Shown here one piece after another: positions 18,039-27,513 of a DNA stretch of 62,063 nt (the first letter of the stretch is position 1; every line of letters begins with the position of its first letter). This DNA is from Chersky-840 sp035532735. GTDB taxonomy: Bacteria; Actinomycetota; Acidimicrobiia; Acidimicrobiales; UBA8190. A program made the translations under genes and the position numbers. The notes below the pieces were generated by a model, which worked only from the letters and a program-made list of their open reading frames with translations, was not told the DNA's origin and made no database searches. The stretch covers positions 1 through 62,063 of the forward strand of contig DATKQM010000041.1 in assembly GCA_035532735.1 (NCBI GenBank), read 5' to 3'.

Positions 18039-19690
18039 GCACGCGTCGTGAGCACAGCGTCATGACCACGGTGCGACAGGTGCGTCGGTTCGGTGACGGC
18101 GGTCTCGTGGTCGACGTGGCGTCGGTGCGCGACGCCCAAGCCTTGGCCGCGGCGATCGGAATTGCTCAGGGTTGGACCGGCATCGAGGACGTCGTGGTCG
18201 GGTACCGGTCCGTCGTCGTGGTGGCCGATCCGTCAATGGCCGATCTCGCCAGCATGGCAGAAGACCTGGCCGGCATGCCGGCAGTGGGACGCGAGACGAC
18301 GTCGAGAAGAACGGTGGAGATCGGGGTCCGGTTCGACGGCCCCGACCTCGACGAGGTTGGCGCGCTGGCGTCGATGACACCGGCCGGGGTGATCGGGCAA
18401 CTGCTCGAGGCCGAGCTCACCGTGGCGTTCCTCGGGTTCCTCCCCGGTTTCGCCTACCTCGAGGGTCTCCCCGATGCTCTGGCGGCCGTACCCCGGCGGT
18501 CGACGCCGCGCACCGCCGTCCCCCCGGGCTCATTCGCCATCGGCGGGGGGTTCGCCGGCATCTACCCCCGGGCCTCGCCGGGTGGGTGGCGGCTCCTGGG
18601 ACGGACCGGGTTCGAGCTCTTCGATCCGGAGGTCGCACCCTTCGCGGCGCTGCACCCCGGCGACACCGTCCGGTTGCACCTCGAGGACGGGCCGAGCGCG
18701 ACCGCCGGTGCCGCGCCGGAGGTGACGGCGCGACCTGGACTGCGATGGAGCGGTCCCGACACCGTCGAGGTCACCGCACCGGGCCTGCTCACGATGGTCC
18801 AGGACCTGGGTCGGATCGGCGTGGCCTCGTTGGGTGTCCCCCGGGCCGGTGCCGCCGACCTCTACACGGCGCGGATCGCCAACCGGCTGGTGGGGAACGA
18901 GGACGGGGCGGGAGTGGTCGAGGTCACCGGGCTCGGGCCACGGATGCGGTTCGACACCTCGACCCATGTCACAGTGGTGGGTCGGGCCGAGGCGAGCGTC
19001 GACGGTCGACCCGTCGCGCCCGACACTGTGGTCCCGATCTCGGCGGGCCAGGAGCTCGCGGTCGGCGCAACTCGGGACGATCTCCGGTGTTACATAGCGG
19101 TGGCGGGCGGGTTCGAGGTCGCCCCCGTCCTCGGGAGCCGTTCCTCGGACGTGCTCACCGGTCTCGGCCCCGGCGCGCTTCGGTCCGGTGACGTGCTCGG
19201 CATCGGGGCCGCCTCGCGACCTCGGGGTCAGGTCGTGGGCGGCGACCGAGCCCGTGCCGATGGCGGCACCCGAGTGGTGCGCGTCCTGGCCGGGCCCGAC
19301 GAGCTCGCCACGGACGCCGCCGATCGACTCGGCGCCACCCGTTGGGAGGTCGATGGGGCCAGTGACCGCATGGGGGTCCGTCTCGACGGGGACGAACCGG
19401 TCGGCCTCGGCACGACCGGGACCTCTTCGCGGGGCATGGTCACCGGCGCCGTACAGGTGCCACCCGACGGCCGGCCCGTCGTCTTGCTGTGCGACCACGC
19501 CACGGTGGGCGGCTACCCGGTCGCCGCCACCGTGGTGCGGGCCGATCTGGGCGTGCTCGGCCAGCTCCGGCCCGGCGACCCGGTGCGGTTCGAGGTCGTG
19601 GACCTGGACGAGGCGACCCGGGCCCGGGCGCAGGCCGAGCGGGCCCTCGACCGGGCCGTGGTGGGGTGGTTCCCCGTCCGCAGCGACTGA
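18035..19690 (+). CDS. 5-oxoprolinase subunits B and C fused
   Basis: A 551-residue fusion. Residues about 10-215 are PxpB/KipI-like (FLGFLPGFAYLEGLP, PRRSTPRTAVPPGSFAIGGG). Residues about 235-551 are PxpC/KipA-like (PGLLTMVQDLGRIG, LGVPRAGAADLYTARIANRLVG). In many bacteria the two are separate genes. With pxpA immediately upstream and overlapping, a complete ATP-dependent 5-oxoprolinase is encoded. The GTG start at 18035 overlaps the pxpA stop; an ATG at 18062 would remove nine residues. Confidence 0.93.
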   Translation: MSTRREHSVMTTVRQVRRFGDGGLVVDVASVRDAQALAAAIGIAQGWTGIEDVVVGYRSVVVVADPSMADLASMAEDLAGMPAVGRETTSRRTVEIGVRFDGPDLDEVGALASMTPAGVIGQLLEAELTVAFLGFLPGFAYLEGLPDALAAVPRRSTPRTAVPPGSFAIGGGFAGIYPRASPGGWRLLGRTGFELFDPEVAPFAALHPGDTVRLHLEDGPSATAGAAPEVTARPGLRWSGPDTVEVTAPGLLTMVQDLGRIGVASLGVPRAGAADLYTARIANRLVGNEDGAGVVEVTGLGPRMRFDTSTHVTVVGRAEASVDGRPVAPDTVVPISAGQELAVGATRDDLRCYIAVAGGFEVAPVLGSRSSDVLTGLGPGALRSGDVLGIGAASRPRGQVVGGDRARADGGTRVVRVLAGPDELATDAADRLGATRWEVDGASDRMGVRLDGDEPVGLGTTGTSSRGMVTGAVQVPPDGRPVVLLCDHATVGGYPVAATVVRADLGVLGQLRPGDPVRFEVVDLDEATRARAQAERALDRAVVGWFPVRSD

Positions 19691-19737
19691 CCCGAAATTC
19701 GTGGGGGCCCGAAATTCATGGGGGCCCGAAATTCATG
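19691..19737. repeat. 17-bp tandem repeat directly after a stop codon
   Basis: The unit cccgaaattcatggggg is present at 19691-19707 (one variant base), 19708-19724 and, partially (13 bases), 19725-19737. It starts at the first base after the PxpB-PxpC TGA. It lies in the leader of the aldo/keto reductase gene. Compare the repeats at 5008 and 29976. Confidence 0.93.
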
Positions 19738-19793
19738 TCGGACGCAGGTGGAAGGATGGACCGGCGTCGAGGCGACGCCCCGAGGAGGTGGAC

Positions 19794-20666
19794 GTGACCC
19801 CCACAACGGACCAGCCCGTGCGCGGAAGTGGCACGTTCAAGCTCGGCGACATGGCCGTGCACCGGATGGCCTTCGGGGCCATGCGGATCACCGGGCCCGG
19901 GATCTGGGGGCCGCCCGAGGACCACGACGAATGCATCCGGGTACTGCGGCGCGCCGTGGAGCTCGGCGTGGACTTCATCGACACCGCCGATTCCTACGGC
20001 CCGTATGTGTCGGAGGAGCTCATCTGCGAGGCCCTCTACCCCTATCCCGAAGGGCTCGTCATCGGCACCAAGGCGGGATTGACGCGGATCGGCCCCGATC
20101 CCGCCGACTGGCCGCCGGTGGGACGACCCGAGTACCTCCGCCAGGAGTGCCTCATGAGCCTGCGGCGGCTTCGGCTCGAGTGCATCGACCTCTTCCAGTT
20201 GCATCGGATCGACGCCTTGGTACCCGCCGCGGAGCAGTTCGGGGTGTTGAAGGAGCTGCGCGACGAGGGCAAGGTCCGCCACGTGGGGCTGTCCGAGGTG
20301 ACCGTGGCGGAGATCGAGGCGGCGCGCGCCGTGGTTCCCATCGTCTCGGTGCAGAACCTCTACAACCTGGCCAACCGCCGGTCCGAAGAGGTCCTCGACC
20401 ACTGCGAGGGTCAGGGCATCGGGTTCATCCCGTGGTTCCCGATCGCAGACGGCACGTTGTCGGCCCGGCGGGGCACCCTGGCCGGCGTGGCGGACGCGCT
20501 GGGGGCCACGCCCGCCCAGGTGGCGCTGGCGTGGCTGTTGCGCCGCTCGGCAGTGATGCTGCCCATCCCGGGCACCTCGAAGGTGTCGCATCTCGAAGAG
20601 AACTGCGCGGCGTCGACCGTCGTGCTCTCCGACGAGCAGTTCGACACGTTGAGCCGGGGCGCATGA
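19794..20666 (+). CDS. aldo/keto reductase
   Basis: A 290-residue NAD(P)H-dependent (alpha/beta)8 oxidoreductase. It has FGAMRITGPGIWG, DFIDTADSYG (catalytic Asp and Tyr), VIGTKAG (Lys) and LFQLHRID (His), and a C-terminal cofactor loop LPIPGTSKVSHLEEN. GTG 19794 is preceded by gaggagg with 5-6 bases spacing. The next gene (PAP2-like) overlaps its stop by 4 bases. Natural substrate unknown. Confidence 0.92.
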   Translation: MTPTTDQPVRGSGTFKLGDMAVHRMAFGAMRITGPGIWGPPEDHDECIRVLRRAVELGVDFIDTADSYGPYVSEELICEALYPYPEGLVIGTKAGLTRIGPDPADWPPVGRPEYLRQECLMSLRRLRLECIDLFQLHRIDALVPAAEQFGVLKELRDEGKVRHVGLSEVTVAEIEAARAVVPIVSVQNLYNLANRRSEEVLDHCEGQGIGFIPWFPIADGTLSARRGTLAGVADALGATPAQVALAWLLRRSAVMLPIPGTSKVSHLEENCAASTVVLSDEQFDTLSRGA

Positions 20667-21304
20667 ACAGAAAGACCCGCGCCGGGTTCGAGCTGACCGT
20701 CGGGGTGTTGCTTGTCTTCGGCGTGATCGTGGCCGGGATCTACTTCTCGGCCCGACCCGGGCCCACCGTGGTCGACGGCTGGGTGTTCGCGGCCATCCCG
20801 GCCGGGCACCACTCCGGGCTCCTCCTCGCCGTCACCCGCCTGGGATCGCCGTTCGTGGTGGTGGCGGCGGCCGTCGTCGGCATGCTCGTGACCCTCGGGC
20901 GCAACCGGGCCCGGGCCCTCGCCCTGCTCGTCGGGCCCGTCCTGGCCGTGACGGTGTGCGAATGGGCGGTCAAGCCCGTCGTGGGCCGGACCTTCGCGGA
21001 CGTGGTGAGCTTTCCCTCGGGGACCGTGACCGCCATCGCCTCCCTCGCCGCGGTCGGACTGCTGGCCACTCCGGACCCGTGGCGGTTGGTGATGGCCGCT
21101 TTCGGAGGGACGGTGACGGTGTTGGCAGTCGTGTCGGTGGTGGCATTGCGTTGGCACTTCCCGACCGACGCGGTGGCCGGGGCGGCTCTGGGGGTGGGCG
21201 TGGTCCTGCTCACCGACTGCGCGGCGCGCGCCTTGGCGGGGCGCGTCCTGGCCGGGCGCGCCGGGTCGGGGCGGCCGGATGCGGAGCGGGCCGTGACGCA
21301 CTAG
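20663..21304 (+). CDS. PAP2-superfamily membrane protein with degenerate active site
   Basis: A 213-residue protein with about six membrane helices. The phosphatidic-acid-phosphatase signature is recognisable but altered: KPVVGR for motif 1, FPSGT where PSGH is expected in motif 2 (the catalytic general-acid His is Thr), and RWHFPTD for motif 3 (His-x3-Asp kept, Arg spacing changed). It may therefore not be an active phosphatase. It overlaps the aldo/keto reductase by ATGA, so the two are probably translated together. Confidence 0.8.
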   Translation: MNRKTRAGFELTVGVLLVFGVIVAGIYFSARPGPTVVDGWVFAAIPAGHHSGLLLAVTRLGSPFVVVAAAVVGMLVTLGRNRARALALLVGPVLAVTVCEWAVKPVVGRTFADVVSFPSGTVTAIASLAAVGLLATPDPWRLVMAAFGGTVTVLAVVSVVALRWHFPTDAVAGAALGVGVVLLTDCAARALAGRVLAGRAGSGRPDAERAVTH

Positions 21305-21313
21305 AACCGCGAA

Positions 21314-22672
21314 ATGGCGATGACCGAAGTCGACGTGGTGGTGGTGGGGGCGGGGTTCGCAGGGCTGGCCGCAGCGCGGGACCTGACCGCGGCGAAGCGT
21401 TCGGTGGCGGTGGTCGAGGCACGCGACCGGGTGGGCGGCCGGGTCCGGAACGAGCCCATCGGAGCCGGCAAGATCGTCGAGGTAGGAGGCCAATGGGTCG
21501 GGCCCACCCAGGACCACGTCCTGGCCCTGGCCAAGGACCTCGGGGTCGAGACCTTCCCCACCTACGACACCGGCGCCCGGGTGCTCCACTTCGGCGGTAG
21601 ACGGGGCACCTACAAGGGGACGATCCCGCGCATCAACCCCTTCGTCATCGCCGATGTGGGTCGGGCCCAGGCCCGGTTGGAATCGCTCGCCAAGAAGGTG
21701 CCCCTCGACGCGCCGTGGACCGCGGCGCGCGCCGAGGCCTGGGACGCGGTGACCTTCGAGACGTGGTTGCGCCGGAACACGCTGACCAAGGCGGGGAGGA
21801 TGCTCCTCGCACTGGGGGTGGAGGCGGTCTTCGCTTGTGAGCCCGGTGACGTGTCACTGCTACATGTGCTCTTCTATGCCCACTCCGCCGGGTCATTCCA
21901 GATGGCGATCGACACCGGCGGCGGGGCCCAGCAGGACCGGGTCGTGGGGGGGACGCAAATTCTCTGCGACAAGATGGCCGGGGCGCTCGGTCCCGAGGTC
22001 GTCGCCCTCGAAGCACCGGTACGCCGCATCGAGGTGGTCGGTGACAAGACCACGGTGACCTCGGACAACGGGACGTGGAAGTGTCGGCGGGTCATCGTGT
22101 CGGTGCCGCCGATGCTGGCGGGCCGGATCGACTACCAACCGTTGCTCCCACCATGGAGGAGCCAACTCACCCAGCGGACCCCGATGGGCTCGGTCATCAA
22201 GTGCAACGCCATCTACGACGAGCCGTTCTGGCGTGCCGAGGGGTTGAGCGGCCAGGCCACCGGGGACGGCACGGGGGCGCGGGTCGTCTTCGACAACTCC
22301 CCGCCCGACGGCTCACCGGGGGTCCTGCTCGGGTTCCTCGAAGGCGACGAGGCCAGGCGGCTGGGGCGGGCCGGCCCCGACGTACGACGCCAGGCCGTCC
22401 TCGACTCCTTCGTGCGGTACTTCGGGAAGAAGGCGGCGAACCCGGTGGGCTTCGTGGAGCTCGACTGGCAGGCCGAGCCGTGGAGCGGGGGGTGCTACGG
22501 GACGCTCTTTGGACCCAACGTGTGGACCCGGTACGGCCCTGCCCTGCGTGAGCCGGTGGGGCCCGTCCACTGGGCCGGGACCGAGACCGCGTCTGTGTGG
22601 TCGGGGTATATGGACGGCGCGGTGTCCTCGGGTCAGCGCGCCGCGGCGGAGGTGCTCGCCACGCTCGGGTGA
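21314..22672 (+). CDS. FAD-dependent amine oxidase (flavin monoamine oxidase)
   Basis: A 452-residue protein. The N-terminal dinucleotide motif VVVVGAGFAGLAAARDL is followed by VEARDRVGGRV (amine oxidase signature), and the C-terminal FAD-binding segment is WAGTETASVWSGYMDGAVSSG. The family oxidises amines to aldehydes, releasing ammonia and H2O2. It lies 9 bases after the PAP2-like gene, within the same plus-strand run. The specific amine is unknown. Confidence 0.92.
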   Translation: MAMTEVDVVVVGAGFAGLAAARDLTAAKRSVAVVEARDRVGGRVRNEPIGAGKIVEVGGQWVGPTQDHVLALAKDLGVETFPTYDTGARVLHFGGRRGTYKGTIPRINPFVIADVGRAQARLESLAKKVPLDAPWTAARAEAWDAVTFETWLRRNTLTKAGRMLLALGVEAVFACEPGDVSLLHVLFYAHSAGSFQMAIDTGGGAQQDRVVGGTQILCDKMAGALGPEVVALEAPVRRIEVVGDKTTVTSDNGTWKCRRVIVSVPPMLAGRIDYQPLLPPWRSQLTQRTPMGSVIKCNAIYDEPFWRAEGLSGQATGDGTGARVVFDNSPPDGSPGVLLGFLEGDEARRLGRAGPDVRRQAVLDSFVRYFGKKAANPVGFVELDWQAEPWSGGCYGTLFGPNVWTRYGPALREPVGPVHWAGTETASVWSGYMDGAVSSGQRAAAEVLATLG

Positions 22673-22746
22673 CCGGGGCTCACAACAGAACCCCAACTCG
22701 CAGGCCCGGCCCATCGGCGCGACCTCCGAAGCGCCGATGGAGACAT

Positions 22747-25020
22747 ATGGACGGCGCGGGAATCGAGGACGTGGGCCAGGGGACCCTCACGACCCATCTC
22801 GTCGGTCGGCTCTCCGCCGCGTTGTGGATCGGCGTGGGGATGCTCGTCGCGCTGGCCGGGGCCACCTTGAGCTTCCCCACCGGCTTCTCGCGCCCGGGCA
22901 TGGTGGGCCTCGGACTGGCCTGTGTCGGAATCGGTGCGGTGGTCTACCGGATCCCCTGGGCACAGTGGCCGCGCTCGGCCACCTTGTGGCTCGTCCCCGT
23001 GGCCCTCGGGATGATCACGCTCTACAACACCGCCACCGGAGACGACGCCTTCCTCTACGGCACCTTCTTCCTCGTCGTCTTCGTGTGGCTCGGGCTCGGC
23101 CATCCCCGCTGGACCTGTGTCCGGTTCGCTCCCCTGCTGGCCATCGCCTATGCGTTGCCCCTGCTCGAGATCGCCCCGTCTCGGCGCGCCATGGGGCTCA
23201 GCTCGGCGCTGTTCGTGGTGCCGTGCTGTGTGCTCGTGGGCGAGATCGTGGCGTGGGTAGGTGGCTTGTTGCGGCACTCGGAGTCCGCCATCTTCGAGGC
23301 CGAGGCGCGCTTTCGCAGTGCCTTCGAGGAGGCCCCCATCGGGATGGGCCTGGCCCTGGCCGACGGACACCTGGTGCGGGTCAACCGCGCCTACAGCGAC
23401 ATCCTCGGGTATGAGCCCGACGAGTTGGTGGGCAAGACCATCAGAGACATCACCCATCCCGACGACTGGGAGGCAAACGCCGTCCAGTTCGACGCGCTGG
23501 TGGCCGGGGACATCGACCGGTTTCACATGGAGAAGCGCTACCACCACGCCGACGGCCACGTGGTGTGGGTCACCGTCAACACCAGCTGTGTGCGTGACGA
23601 CGGGGGCCGCCCCGTCTGTCTCATCGGGCAGATCGAGGACATCACCGAGCGGCGCGAGATGCGCGAGCGCCTGACGCATGCCGCCGTGCACGACCAGCTC
23701 ACCGGGCTCCCCAACCGGGTGCTGTTCATGGACCGCCTCGAGCTGGCCCTGAGTCGGGCCCAGCGCGACCACCATCTGGTGGCACTCATGTTCCTCGACC
23801 TCGACCGGTTCAAGCTCATCAACGACAGCCTCGGGCACGAGATGGGGGACAAGCTCCTCGAGCGGGTCGCCCATCGACTGAGCGGCACGCTGCGCGCCGT
23901 GGACACCCTGGCGCGCTTCGGAGGTGACGAGTTCACCGTGCTGTGCGAGGTGGCGGACAAAGACGAGGCGCTCGACATCGCGCAGCGACTCGTCCAGGCC
24001 ATGCAGCAGCCCCTCACCCTGGCCGACAGCGAGCTGTTCGTGTCGGTGAGCGTCGGTGTTGCCATCTCGCTCGACGGCATCGAGTCGGGCACCGAACTGC
24101 TGCGCAACGCGGACGTGGCCATGTACCGGGCCAAGGACATCGGGCCGTCGCGGATCGAGGTCTACCGGACCGACGACGAGACCGGCACCATCCGGCGGTT
24201 GCGGACGTCCAATGAACTGCACCGGGCGCTCGAGCGCGACGAGCTCGAGATCTTCTATCAGCCCATGGTGGACCTCCACAGCGAGACCATGGTCGGCATG
24301 GAGGCGCTCGTGCGCTGGCACCACCCCACCCGGGGGCTCCTGCTACCCGGCGAGTTCATCCCCCTGGCCGAGGACTCCGGGCTGATCGTGCCCCTCGGGG
24401 CCTGGGTGCTGCGCCAGGCCTGTCGCCAGGCAGCCAGTTGGGATTCGCGGCGGATCGCGGCGGGCGAGAACCCGGGACTGCTCAACATCTCGGTCAACGT
24501 CTCGGCCCAGCAGTTGGCGGACTCGACGTTCCCCCGCCAGGTCGCCTCGGCACTCGCCGAGTCGGGGCTCGACCCCGACAAGCTGTGGCTCGAGATCACG
24601 GAGAGCACGCTCATGAGCACCGGGGACGCCAGCGCGACCGCGCTCGCCGCCCTGCGGGCACTCGGCGCGCACCTCGAGATCGACGACTTCGGCACCGGGT
24701 ACTCCTCGCTCAGTTATCTGAAGCGACTCCCGGTCGAGACCCTCAAGGTGGACCAGAGCTTCGTCGACGAGCTCGATTGCGACGCGGACGACGTCGCCAT
24801 CGTGCGGGCCATCGTCGGTCTCGGCGACTCCCTCGGACTGGCCATCGTGGCCGAAGGGGTCGAGCGTCGGGCCCAGGCCAACGCGCTGTTGGCACTGGGG
24901 TGTTCCATCGCCCAGGGATACCTCTACGGCTACCCCCAGCCCGCCAGCACTCTCGAGCCCTACCCCGCCGACGATCTCAGTACCTGGAACCTCGCCGCAC
25001 AGATCCGCACCAGCGCCTGA
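22747..25020 (+). CDS. membrane PAS-GGDEF-EAL cyclic-di-GMP protein
   Basis: A 757-residue protein. Residues about 20-165 form a membrane domain of several helices, about 185-305 PAS/PAC, about 310-470 GGDEF (intact FGGDEF near 391), and about 485-740 EAL (MEALVRWH near 517, plus ITESTLM, DDFGTGYSSL and VAEGVE). Both catalytic signatures are intact, so it may both make and break c-di-GMP. ATG 22747 fits the start of the first helix. The coding end forms half of a hairpin shared with the convergent Gfo/Idh gene. Confidence 0.93.
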   Translation: MDGAGIEDVGQGTLTTHLVGRLSAALWIGVGMLVALAGATLSFPTGFSRPGMVGLGLACVGIGAVVYRIPWAQWPRSATLWLVPVALGMITLYNTATGDDAFLYGTFFLVVFVWLGLGHPRWTCVRFAPLLAIAYALPLLEIAPSRRAMGLSSALFVVPCCVLVGEIVAWVGGLLRHSESAIFEAEARFRSAFEEAPIGMGLALADGHLVRVNRAYSDILGYEPDELVGKTIRDITHPDDWEANAVQFDALVAGDIDRFHMEKRYHHADGHVVWVTVNTSCVRDDGGRPVCLIGQIEDITERREMRERLTHAAVHDQLTGLPNRVLFMDRLELALSRAQRDHHLVALMFLDLDRFKLINDSLGHEMGDKLLERVAHRLSGTLRAVDTLARFGGDEFTVLCEVADKDEALDIAQRLVQAMQQPLTLADSELFVSVSVGVAISLDGIESGTELLRNADVAMYRAKDIGPSRIEVYRTDDETGTIRRLRTSNELHRALERDELEIFYQPMVDLHSETMVGMEALVRWHHPTRGLLLPGEFIPLAEDSGLIVPLGAWVLRQACRQAASWDSRRIAAGENPGLLNISVNVSAQQLADSTFPRQVASALAESGLDPDKLWLEITESTLMSTGDASATALAALRALGAHLEIDDFGTGYSSLSYLKRLPVETLKVDQSFVDELDCDADDVAIVRAIVGLGDSLGLAIVAEGVERRAQANALLALGCSIAQGYLYGYPQPASTLEPYPADDLSTWNLAAQIRTSA

Positions 25021-25045
25021 ATTTCAGGTCCCCGAGATTCAGGCG
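25014..25045. terminator. candidate bidirectional terminator hairpin
   Basis: A perfect 9-bp inverted repeat, cgcctgaat (25014-25022) and attcaggcg (25037-25045), separated by 14 bases. It spans the stop codons of the two convergent genes (TGA 25018-25020 on plus and 25039-25041 on minus). There is no T-run, so this is a GC-type hairpin or a factor-dependent site. Confidence 0.6.
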
Positions 25046-26091
25046 ACGGCCACGGGCGTCCCACCCGCGGCTGACGAGCGATAGGCGCCGTCCACGAGTC
25101 GGTGAGCCACGACCGCTTCGGCGAAGCTGGGCTCAGGAGCGCGACCCGCCGCCACGGCGTCGAGGAAGGCCCGATCGGCCTCGACATAGGCGCTGATGGC
25201 GAGGCCGATGTCGTCGTCTCCGAGAGCCAGGTCGCGCACCCACCCCGGTGGCGGGCAGGGCCGGACCTCGGTGCCGTCGGTCGTCTGTATGTGGAGGGGC
25301 CCGAGGAAGTCGTTGTCGAGCCAGGCCATGCCGCGGCGGCAGAACACCTCGACCCGGCGCGTCGATCCCCGGCTCAAGATGTCGTGCCAGACGCTCACGA
25401 GCTCGGCCGAGGCCCCCGACTCGAATTGGAGCGACACCGTGGCCAGGTCCTCGACCCCCTCGTGGCCGGAGAAATTGGCGGTTCGGCCGGCAACCTCGGT
25501 CACCTTGCCGAGACAGAACCGGAGGATGTCGAGGTCATGGATGGAGTGCTCGATCAGACAGCCCCCTCCCGCCACCTCGACGTCGCCGCGCCACGTCGAG
25601 GAGTAGACCCCTTGGACCGGGAAGTACTGGTCGTCGCGAAAGATCGCCGTCATGGTCGGGCCGAGCTCCTCCGATTCCAGCAGGTCCCGCAGGGCCCGGA
25701 ACACCGGGGCGGACCGCAACACCAGGCCCACCTGGGCGGGGACCCCCGCACTCTCCACGGTGGCGGCCAACGTTCGGGCCCCGGCCAGGTCGGGTGCGAG
25801 GGGCTTCTCGCAGAACACCGCACAGCCAACCGCGGCGGCGGACTCGACGACCGCTCGATGTGCCGCGGTCGGCGTACAGACCCACACCGCATCACAGCGC
25901 TCGAGCACCGCGGCGACGCTGGGCACGACGGCGGCCCCGTTCACCGCGGCGAAGCCCTCGGCGCGCTCCTCGTCGAGATCGTGCACGGCCACCACGGCCG
26001 CGTCGACGACGCCGGCCCGGATCATGGCCTGGACGCCGATGGCATGAGCCCAGGCGATCACCCCCGTACCCACGAACCCGATTCTCACCAC
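25039..26091 (-). CDS. Gfo/Idh/MocA-family oxidoreductase
   Basis: A 350-residue NAD(P)-dependent oxidoreductase. The N-terminal Rossmann motif is IGFVGTGVIAWAHA, the signature is FCEKPLAPD (catalytic Lys), and the C-terminal domain contains GGGCLIEHSIHDLDILRF, with the His/Asp typical of sugar or inositol dehydrogenases. Two adjacent GTG codons (26091, 26088) could start it. It is divergent from the GNAT gene with only 22 bases between starts. Substrate probably a sugar or cyclitol; not resolved. Confidence 0.9.
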   Translation of the reverse strand: MVRIGFVGTGVIAWAHAIGVQAMIRAGVVDAAVVAVHDLDEERAEGFAAVNGAAVVPSVAAVLERCDAVWVCTPTAAHRAVVESAAAVGCAVFCEKPLAPDLAGARTLAATVESAGVPAQVGLVLRSAPVFRALRDLLESEELGPTMTAIFRDDQYFPVQGVYSSTWRGDVEVAGGGCLIEHSIHDLDILRFCLGKVTEVAGRTANFSGHEGVEDLATVSLQFESGASAELVSVWHDILSRGSTRRVEVFCRRGMAWLDNDFLGPLHIQTTDGTEVRPCPPPGWVRDLALGDDDIGLAISAYVEADRAFLDAVAAGRAPEPSFAEAVVAHRLVDGAYRSSAAGGTPVAVA

Positions 26092-26113
26092 GGTCCTGCA
26101 AACTACGTTGCCG

Positions 26114-26965
26114 ATGATGGACCGCGACGAATTGCTGGCTGGAGGCGACCACAACCTGGCCCAGACCATGCGCCTCTATGCCACCACGGCGGCCGTGGCC
26201 AAGCTCGAGGACGACGGCCGGCTCCTGCTGTACTCGACGTCTCGGACCTGGCCCGGCCCGTATCACAACGGGGCCATGCGCCTGGACCGGACCCTTGCTC
26301 CCGACGAGGTCCTGACACGAGCCGGGTCGTTCTTCGCGTCCCGACCCGGCTACTGCGTCTGGATCGCGGCCCACGCCGATGCGGATCTCGAAGCGCGCGC
26401 CCTCGAGACCGGGTACGCCTCGGTCTCGGAACTGGGCACTCCCCGCCTGGCCATCGAGCACCGGCTCGACCCCGGTGTGGCGCCGGCCGGTGTGACCCTC
26501 GTCGAGGTCACCGACGACGAGGGCCGACTCGACTACCTGGCGGTGACCGTCGACGCCTTCGCCGACTCCTTCTTGCCCCGCGACGCGGCTGAAGCGCAGT
26601 TGGGGACAATGCGCGCCGTCTGCGCGTCCGACGTCCGCACCGTGGTGGCCCGGATCGGCGGGAGACCGGTGTCGGGCGCGATGGTGGTGGCCACCGGGTC
26701 GGTGGCGGGGATCCAGCTGGTGGGGACGATCCCCGGCGCCCGGGGACGGGGCCTCGGGGAGCTGTGCACGCGCTGGGCCGTCGGGGCCGGATTCGATCTC
26801 GGGGCGCGCGCCGTGGTCCTCGAGGCATCGGAGGCGGGCGAACCGCTGTACCTCCGACTTGGCTTCGTCGAAGTATCGCGCTACCGCTGGTGCTACGGCC
26901 CGCCCGCATCACGTGGTGGCGGTCGTGAGCGGGACCCGACGACAACGCCAGGGAGGCCGACATGA
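26114..26965 (+). CDS. GNAT-family acetyltransferase
   Basis: A 283-residue protein. The C-terminal half carries the GNAT fold, with the acetyl-CoA pyrophosphate loop IPGARGRGLGELC and a following ALEASEAGEPLYLRLGF-like strand (here VLEASEAGEPLYLRLGF). The N-terminal half has no recognised motif and could be a second, degenerate GNAT domain. Start ATG 26114 or 26117. The stop overlaps the cupin start (ATGA). It begins a chain of overlapping genes up to 29019. Acceptor unknown. Confidence 0.8.
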   Translation: MMDRDELLAGGDHNLAQTMRLYATTAAVAKLEDDGRLLLYSTSRTWPGPYHNGAMRLDRTLAPDEVLTRAGSFFASRPGYCVWIAAHADADLEARALETGYASVSELGTPRLAIEHRLDPGVAPAGVTLVEVTDDEGRLDYLAVTVDAFADSFLPRDAAEAQLGTMRAVCASDVRTVVARIGGRPVSGAMVVATGSVAGIQLVGTIPGARGRGLGELCTRWAVGAGFDLGARAVVLEASEAGEPLYLRLGFVEVSRYRWCYGPPASRGGGRERDPTTTPGRPT

Positions 26966-27513
26966 CCGACGCCGGAGAGAGCGCCGCTGACGACCCCGGA
27001 GTGAAGGTGCCGGGGCTCGAGCCCACCTTCCGTCACACCGACGACGCCGATGTCACCTGGCAGCAGGTGAAGGCGATCCGAAACGCCGACGGAACGGTGT
27101 CGTCGGTGTGGGAGAAGTGGCTCGCTTTCTCGCCCGATCCCCAGTACCTCTCCCTCTACGCCAAGTGGGATCCCGGCGTGGTGGTGCGGCGCCACGGGCA
27201 CTACAGCCCCCATGTCCTGTTCGTCATCGAGGGAGACATGTGGTGCGGGGACCGCCACTGTCCAGCCGGGACCCACATCGAGCTGCCCTTCGGCGCGGCA
27301 TTCGGTCCCTTCGTCGCCGGGGAGTCGGGAACGCTCCTGCTCGAGGTCATGATGGGTGATCCCCGTTCGTGGGGAGACGATCCCGACGCCTTTCGCCGGG
27401 CCCTGGCGGCGCGCGATGCCGAGGCACTTCCCGACCCCACCATCGAATTGCCCGCCTGGCTCGAGGACCTGCGCTCGCGTTGGGTCGTCGACGGCGAGGT
27501 CCGCGATGGCTGA
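26962..27513 (+). CDS. cupin-domain protein
   Basis: A 183-residue single-cupin protein. Metal-ligand candidates lie in VVRRHGHYSPHVLFVIEG (cupin motif 1 with HxH and a later Glu), with a second strand in HCPAGTHIELPFG. Such small cupins are often dioxygenases, isomerases or ligand binders; no assignment is possible. It overlaps the GNAT gene by 4 bases and the SDR-like gene by 8. Confidence 0.8.
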   Translation: MTDAGESAADDPGVKVPGLEPTFRHTDDADVTWQQVKAIRNADGTVSSVWEKWLAFSPDPQYLSLYAKWDPGVVVRRHGHYSPHVLFVIEGDMWCGDRHCPAGTHIELPFGAAFGPFVAGESGTLLLEVMMGDPRSWGDDPDAFRRALAARDAEALPDPTIELPAWLEDLRSRWVVDGEVRDG

